Origin: an uncultured Ruminococcus sp.
GTDB lineage: Bacteria; Bacillota; Clostridia; Oscillospirales; Ruminococcaceae
Reading direction: 5' to 3'
Assembly (NCBI GenBank): GCA_937901485.1
Contig: CALGTT010000288.1
Coordinates: 1 to 8,976, forward strand
Length of the DNA: 8,976 bases
In this document: piece after piece, positions 6,721 to 8,976 of the stretch
How positions within the stretch are numbered: position 1 is the first letter of the stretch
Layout: each line of letters starts with the position of its first letter
Notes under the pieces: model-generated
Databases searched by the model: none
Seen by the model: only the letters and a program-made list of their open reading frames with translations
What the model was told of the DNA's origin: nothing
Position numbers and translations under genes: made by a program

Positions 6721-7743
6721 ATGAAACTTGACCTTATGGTATATGGCAGAGGTGTGGAGCGTCTTGCCGGCTACCAGCAGTTTGCAGCCCCCGCCTACTG
6801 GACGGAGGACATGCTCATGGCAATGGATCGTTTCAACGAGCTGTGGATGGGCGGCGACCAGAGTGACCGCCTGCCCGAAGCATTCCGCACGGACGACAAC
6901 CCGTGGGCGAATACCTACATGTTCATCTGTATGCCGCCGCCCTATTGCTGTGCACTGCTGCGCTGTACGCGTGCGGAGGGCGACGAAAAGGGCACATGGC
7001 TCAAGGAAGCGCGTAATTTCGATGTCTGGTCAATGGAAGGCTGGTGCTGTCCCTATGAACAGCGTGACCGCTTCTTTGCACTCCTGCCCTCACTGCTTCT
7101 GTGGATGCGCAGGGATAATTCCTCCCTGTACGGCAGACTGCGCCGCGGTACGATCGAATCCTCCGTCACCCTGCCCGAAGCTGTGGTCTATAACCCCCTC
7201 CTCGATGCGCGCCCGCCGGAGGAGCTGCTGTCCATCCTGCCGGATGCGGCGGCACAGAACAGCTTCATTGCACTGAACAACTGCATCAACCAGTCCTCGT
7301 TCCCGTTCCAGTTCATTTTCGGGCCGCTTGCCGACTATTTCAATGCAGAGATCGGCGCACACTACGGCATACAGGCGGTCTTTTCCACACTGCAAAAGCC
7401 CGCTGTGCAGGAGATTCCGGACGCAATGCGCAGCATTGAATATATCCAGAAACGCCCCCTGCAAAAAGAATTCCGCAAATGCATCCTGCAATACCACCAC
7501 ATCCAGTACGGACGCAATGAGCAGGGACGCTTCTGGAGCGTGCATGATGAAAAGATTCCGGACAAGCAGCACAATTTCCTCCAGAGCAGCGAAATTTTCC
7601 TTGATGCGGAAAAGGGTGTGGAAATGCAGCAGCTCTGTGCAGAGGCAGAGATCATCCGTTCTCTGGCGAAGCATCTGGACATGGAGGTCAGCACCAACAA
7701 ACAGCAGCCGCATCAGTACTATGTATTCCGCAGGGAGGTGTAA
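6721..7743 (+). CDS. GTPase-associated (GAP1-N-like) protein, tentative (340 aa)
   Basis: The N-terminus reads VYGRG (7-11), then LAGYQQFAAP, a helix (TEDMLMAMDRFNELW), then a hydrophobic strand (YMFICMPPPYCCALLRC) and a later EGWCCP. The pattern of a YG strand, a GYQ turn, a helix and an ALLRC-type strand recalls, from memory, the N-terminal domain of GAP1 proteins. These were described as constant neighbours of TRAFAC (DO-type) GTPases in bacterial conflict cassettes. The position directly after the GTPase and pseudo-GTPase genes supports the idea. The similarity is a recollection of pattern, not an alignment. The rest (about 120-340) is mixed alpha/beta with no catalytic motif, membrane segment or signal peptide. 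The stop is followed by the next ATG after two bases, so it is translationally linked to its neighbours. If the assignment is wrong it remains a hypothetical protein. Confidence 0.65.
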   Translation: MKLDLMVYGRGVERLAGYQQFAAPAYWTEDMLMAMDRFNELWMGGDQSDRLPEAFRTDDNPWANTYMFICMPPPYCCALLRCTRAEGDEKGTWLKEARNFDVWSMEGWCCPYEQRDRFFALLPSLLLWMRRDNSSLYGRLRRGTIESSVTLPEAVVYNPLLDARPPEELLSILPDAAAQNSFIALNNCINQSSFPFQFIFGPLADYFNAEIGAHYGIQAVFSTLQKPAVQEIPDAMRSIEYIQKRPLQKEFRKCILQYHHIQYGRNEQGRFWSVHDEKIPDKQHNFLQSSEIFLDAEKGVEMQQLCAEAEIIRSLAKHLDMEVSTNKQQPHQYYVFRREV

Positions 7744-7745
7744 CC

Positions 7746-8891
7746 ATGCAGTATCAAGCATTTTCCATCAGTCTGCATGAGCTGGAATTTTCAAACGCCG
7801 CTGTGAAAAGCGAGCTGATCGAGAAGCAGAGCTATGCCATGCTGCAGGAGCTGTACAATGCCCTGCACAAAAAACTCAATGCATCCAAAAATCCCGAACG
7901 TCTGGCAGAAAGCATCCGCGGCAGTTTGTTCTGCTGCTGCATTCCGGAAGGTCTGGTCATGCTCAGTGCGAGTGTTACCCCTGCCGGATATCTCCCGATA
8001 CTGCGTGGCTTTCTCGTGCCGCAGGAATTTCTTCGCACCGCATGGCGGCTTTGCCGTGTGCAGCTTCTGTACCTCTGCGCTGCCGGCTGGCAGAAACGGG
8101 GAGAAGCCTTTCTTACGCTTGCGGAGATCGACACGCTTGCCGGTGCGGTCAGCATTACGCAGGAGCAGGCGCAGCGGCTCGGACGCATGGCAGAAGCCAT
8201 GCTTGGCTCGGAAACGCCGTTCAGCTTTGCCATGACCGGATTCCCGCAGAATCTTCTGCCCCTCCTGTTTCCGCCGCTGTCCGTTGATGTCAGTGCAGAT
8301 GCCTTCGATTCCATCGAGGATCTCAGCGAGATCAGGCTGCCAAGGGATCGCTGCGAGTATCATTATGCCTCCCTTGCGCCGGACTTCCGGCAATTCCCCG
8401 GACTTACCCTCGGCTCATGCTCCAAGCGGAAATACCCCGATATCTACAATGCCAAGCATCACTACAGCATTGAACGCCAGAAGAAGCTGAAGGCGGAGGC
8501 AAAGGAAAAGCTTGCGGACTATCCGTCCGATCATGTCTGGTATTATGAGGTAACACTTCAGGATCGCCATTATGCCGCACTGCTCACACCGAAAAGCTGT
8601 GAACAGCTCAGCGCGGGCTGTCTGGATTTCGTGACAATTTACGATGAAATGCTTCGTTTCCAGAAGAAAGTATCCGAGAAGCACGGGAGATATCTGGCAA
8701 AAAAAGCGGAGGAACACAGGAAATTTGACGAACAGCTCGGCGGACAGAAGCCGCCGGCATATGCGGAGGAAAGCTGCACGAACGGCAGTGATCTTCCCAA
8801 GCTGCGCCGCGTTGAACCGAAGCCAGCCCCGAAGCCGGAAGAACCGAAGAAAAAAACAGGTCTGTTTAAAAACCTGTTTGGCAATAAATAA
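7746..8891 (+). CDS. Unrecognised operon-end protein with Pro/Lys-rich amphipathic tail (381 aa)
   Basis: GGGAGG (7733-7738) in the end of the preceding gene serves the ATG at 7746. The main body (about 1-275) is mixed, with Leu-rich helices (for example around SYAMLQELYNALHKKL) and a Cys-containing strand (SLFCCCIPEG), followed by a short Lys-rich helical stretch (about 238-255). Residues about 260-295 (VWYYEVTLQDRHYAALLTP) look beta-rich. A charged helix (about 300-335, rich in Lys, Glu and His) leads to a disordered linker with the run EPKPAPKPEEPKKK and a short amphipathic end, GLFKNLFGNK. The same EPKPAP string occurs in the linker of the AAA+ protein. Such a tail could touch membrane or bind a partner; this is an inference. 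No catalytic motif or known family is recognised. The coding region ends with two stops in tandem (8889-8894), just before the terminator. Confidence 0.82.
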   Translation: MQYQAFSISLHELEFSNAAVKSELIEKQSYAMLQELYNALHKKLNASKNPERLAESIRGSLFCCCIPEGLVMLSASVTPAGYLPILRGFLVPQEFLRTAWRLCRVQLLYLCAAGWQKRGEAFLTLAEIDTLAGAVSITQEQAQRLGRMAEAMLGSETPFSFAMTGFPQNLLPLLFPPLSVDVSADAFDSIEDLSEIRLPRDRCEYHYASLAPDFRQFPGLTLGSCSKRKYPDIYNAKHHYSIERQKKLKAEAKEKLADYPSDHVWYYEVTLQDRHYAALLTPKSCEQLSAGCLDFVTIYDEMLRFQKKVSEKHGRYLAKKAEEHRKFDEQLGGQKPPAYAEESCTNGSDLPKLRRVEPKPAPKPEEPKKKTGLFKNLFGNK

Positions 8892-8896
8892 TAAGA

Positions 8897-8922
8897 ACGC
8901 CGCCTGTTCATGCAGGCGGCGT
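8897..8922 (+). terminator. First hairpin after the operon (no U-tract)
   Basis: ACGCCGCCTG (8897-8906) pairs perfectly with CAGGCGGCGT (8913-8922) around a six-base loop, three bases after the second stop codon. It is a 10-bp, GC-rich stem but lacks a following T run, so it is more likely an mRNA 3'-end stabiliser or pause element that works with the next hairpin than a terminator by itself. Confidence 0.65.
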
Positions 8923-8932
8923 CAGTCTGTCG

Positions 8933-8962
8933 AAAAAGTCCAGCCCAGAGCTGGACTTTTTT
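8933..8962 (+). terminator. Strong intrinsic terminator
   Basis: AAAAAGTCCAGC (8933-8944) pairs with GCTGGACTTTTT (8950-8961) around the loop CCAGA, and the T run 8957-8962 forms the U-tract. The A run on the 5' side could make it work for a convergent gene too. It marks the end of the operon. Confidence 0.9.
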
Positions 8963-8976
8963 CAAAGGAAGTGATA

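Noticed and set aside
8963..8976. AAAGGAAG at the window end as the ribosome site of a next gene
   Set aside because: It would lie just behind a strong terminator with no room for a promoter, and no start codon is visible before the window ends. Possible, but not supportable.

Overview
The window looks like one long plus-strand operon from a Gram-positive, Clostridia-type bacterium, perhaps a gut Ruminococcaceae/Oscillospiraceae relative. The clues are strong AGGAGG-type ribosome sites before almost every gene, a fairly GC-rich third codon position, very tight gene packing and a SpoVK/CbxX-type AAA+ protein. The taxonomic call is an inference, because there is no rRNA or housekeeping marker. 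No tRNA, rRNA, CRISPR array, transposase or integrase was seen.

Layout. Bases 1 to about 120 do not match the rest. In codon use and signals they look like a minus-strand coding end plus a minus-strand gene start, joined head-on to a plus-strand gene that has lost its true N-terminus. From about 134 to 8891 there are seven plus-strand genes, with gaps of 1 to 33 bases: (1) a 5'-truncated helical protein of unknown function; (2) a 935-residue protein with two CbxX/SpoVK-type AAA+ ATPase domains; (3) a small protein with a CxxC...CxxC zinc-ribbon-like head and three membrane helices; (4) a P-loop GTPase with recognisable G1, G3, G4 and G5 motifs; (5) a protein that lines up with that GTPase position for position at its N-terminus but has lost the P-loop, so probably a pseudo-GTPase; (6) a protein whose N-terminus resembles the GTPase-associated (GAP1-type) proteins described beside bacterial conflict-system GTPases; (7) an unrecognised protein with a Pro/Lys-rich, amphipathic tail. 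A hairpin and then a strong intrinsic terminator close the operon at 8897-8962.

How the genes may work together (inference). A GTPase and pseudo-GTPase pair, a possible GTPase-associated partner, a tandem AAA+ remodelling ATPase and a membrane-anchored zinc-ribbon protein, all co-translated, suggest a membrane-linked multi-NTPase assembly. The closest known theme is the NTP-dependent conflict (defence) cassettes built on TRAFAC GTPases and AAA+ ATPases. A stress, secretion or cell-envelope role is not excluded. No obvious nuclease, toxin or pore effector was recognised inside the window. The 5' end is cut or rearranged, so further operon genes and the promoter are probably missing.
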